The notes under the pieces are model-generated. The model ran no database searches. It saw nothing but the letters and a program-made list of their open reading frames with translations, and had not been told where the DNA came from. Positions 34,972 through 35,656 of a stretch of 35,656 nucleotides of DNA are shown here, piece after piece (the first letter of the stretch is position 1; the number at the start of each line of letters is the position of its first letter). A program made the position numbers and the translations under genes. This stretch comes from Streptacidiphilus neutrinimicus (lineage in GTDB: Bacteria; Actinomycetota; Actinomycetes; Streptomycetales; Streptomycetaceae): contig NZ_BBPO01000041.1 in assembly GCF_000787815.1 (NCBI RefSeq), positions 39,424 to 75,079 of the forward strand, given 5' to 3'.

Positions 34972-35531
34972 CGCTGCGCCTCCTTCGATCCCGCCGTCGC
35001 GTAGTCGGCCAGGGCCCGATGGCCCCGGAGCTTGGCGATGCCCCGGCTGGCCTGGCTCTTGACGTTTCCGGTGGAGCAGCCGAGGACGTCGGCGACCTGC
35101 TGCTCGCTGAGGTCCTCCCAGTACCGCAGCACGACCACCGCCCGCTGACGCGGGGGCAGTTCGTCCAGCGCCTGGAGCAGCGCCGAGCGCTGCTCCACCT
35201 GCGCGGTGGCGGGCGGCTGCGCGCGTTCGGGCACCCAGGGCATCAGCAACTGCCGAGCCCGCCTGCGGCGGTGGCGGCTGAAGCTGTTGTTGACCATGGC
35301 GCGGTGCACGTAGGCGTCCGGGACGTCGAGCCGCCGGATCCGCGCCCAGTGCGGGCAGATCTTGGCGAGGGTGTCCTGCACCAGGTCCTCCGCCTCGTGG
35401 TGGTCGCCCGTGAGCAGGTACGCGGTCCGGGTCAGGCGCTGCCAGCGCGCCGCCACGAAGGTGTCGAAGTCGACCGACGCCGATTGCGGCCAAGCTTCCG
35501 GGTCCCCCACCATCACCGTCGACGCCACCAC
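34968..35531 (-). CDS. SigE-family ECF RNA polymerase sigma factor
   Basis: 187 residues from GTG at 35531 (AGGAGG 9 bases upstream; the next codon is also GTG, and ATG at 35513 is a later alternative). Region 2: FDTFVAARWQRLTRTAYLLT and DHHEAEDLVQDTLAKICPHW, with DVPDAYVHRAMVNNSFSRHR. Region 4: ALDELPPRQRAVVVLRYWED and SEQQVADVLGCSTGNVKSQ. These match the actinobacterial SigE family of ECF factors. It directs transcription of an unknown envelope or stress regulon, probably including its own operon. First gene of a three-gene minus-strand operon with the membrane protein and lipoprotein. Confidence 0.93.
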   Translation of the reverse strand: MVASTVMVGDPEAWPQSASVDFDTFVAARWQRLTRTAYLLTGDHHEAEDLVQDTLAKICPHWARIRRLDVPDAYVHRAMVNNSFSRHRRRRARQLLMPWVPERAQPPATAQVEQRSALLQALDELPPRQRAVVVLRYWEDLSEQQVADVLGCSTGNVKSQASRGIAKLRGHRALADYATAGSKEAQR

Positions 35532-35656
35532 GCGCTGCCCCCTCCTGACGGAGCCGCACCGCAGACGGCCCTCGCTCCCTTCACCACGCGGGAGCCGACG
35601 GGGTTGCACGAGAACGCGGATCGAAATGATTCGGGTACGCCCCCAACGTTCCGCAC

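Noticed and set aside
35625-35652. GGAAC at 35652-35648 (minus) as a -35 box of an ECF-type autoregulated promoter for the sigma operon
   Set aside because: No matching -10 element at 16-17 bases; the nearest CGTA is only about 8 bases away, and the window ends here.

Overview
This is a high-GC actinobacterial chromosome segment of streptomycete type. The evidence is strong GC bias at third codon positions, many GTG starts, ATGA/GTGA start-stop overlaps, a SARP regulator carrying a single TTA leucine codon, a SigE-family ECF sigma factor and many secreted hydrolases. I cannot name the genus. No tRNA, rRNA, CRISPR array, transposase or attachment site was recognised.

Left part (1-12047, all minus strand): the upstream end of a RiPP gene cluster. 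A SARP activator is followed by an RRE/ThiF-like partner protein, a YcaO cyclodehydratase, a SagB-type azoline dehydrogenase and a LanB-type dehydratase that runs off the left edge. The first three genes overlap and the last two follow closely, so they form one operon. Together they predict a peptide carrying thiazoles/oxazoles and dehydroamino acids (thiopeptide- or goadsporin-like). No convincing precursor gene is visible; it probably lies left of the window. A large LuxR-type ATPase regulator lies upstream of the SARP, across about 700 bp without a recognisable gene.

Middle (12048-21848): an NTF2-like protein; a 5'-truncated arylsulfotransferase remnant; a cold-shock protein with a structured leader; a phosphatase/VOC pair; a rifampicin-monooxygenase-like FAD hydroxylase; two divergent secreted GH27 glycosidases, one broken by a frameshift; and a small zinc-ribbon protein.

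Right-centre (22050-33538): what looks like a collagen/gelatin-use locus. A secreted M9 collagenase and a LysR regulator face a minus-strand operon encoding a dipeptide/oligopeptide ABC importer (permease C, binding protein, permease B, ATPases D and F) and an Xaa-Pro aminopeptidase. The inferred logic is that the collagenase cuts proline-rich protein outside, the importer brings in peptides, and the aminopeptidase hydrolyses X-Pro bonds inside. Similar ATGTCA/ATGTGACA-like sites occur in front of both the importer operon/LysR and the collagenase.

Right end (33600-35531): a minus-strand operon of a SigE-family sigma factor, a single-pass membrane protein (possible anti-sigma partner) and a lipoprotein.
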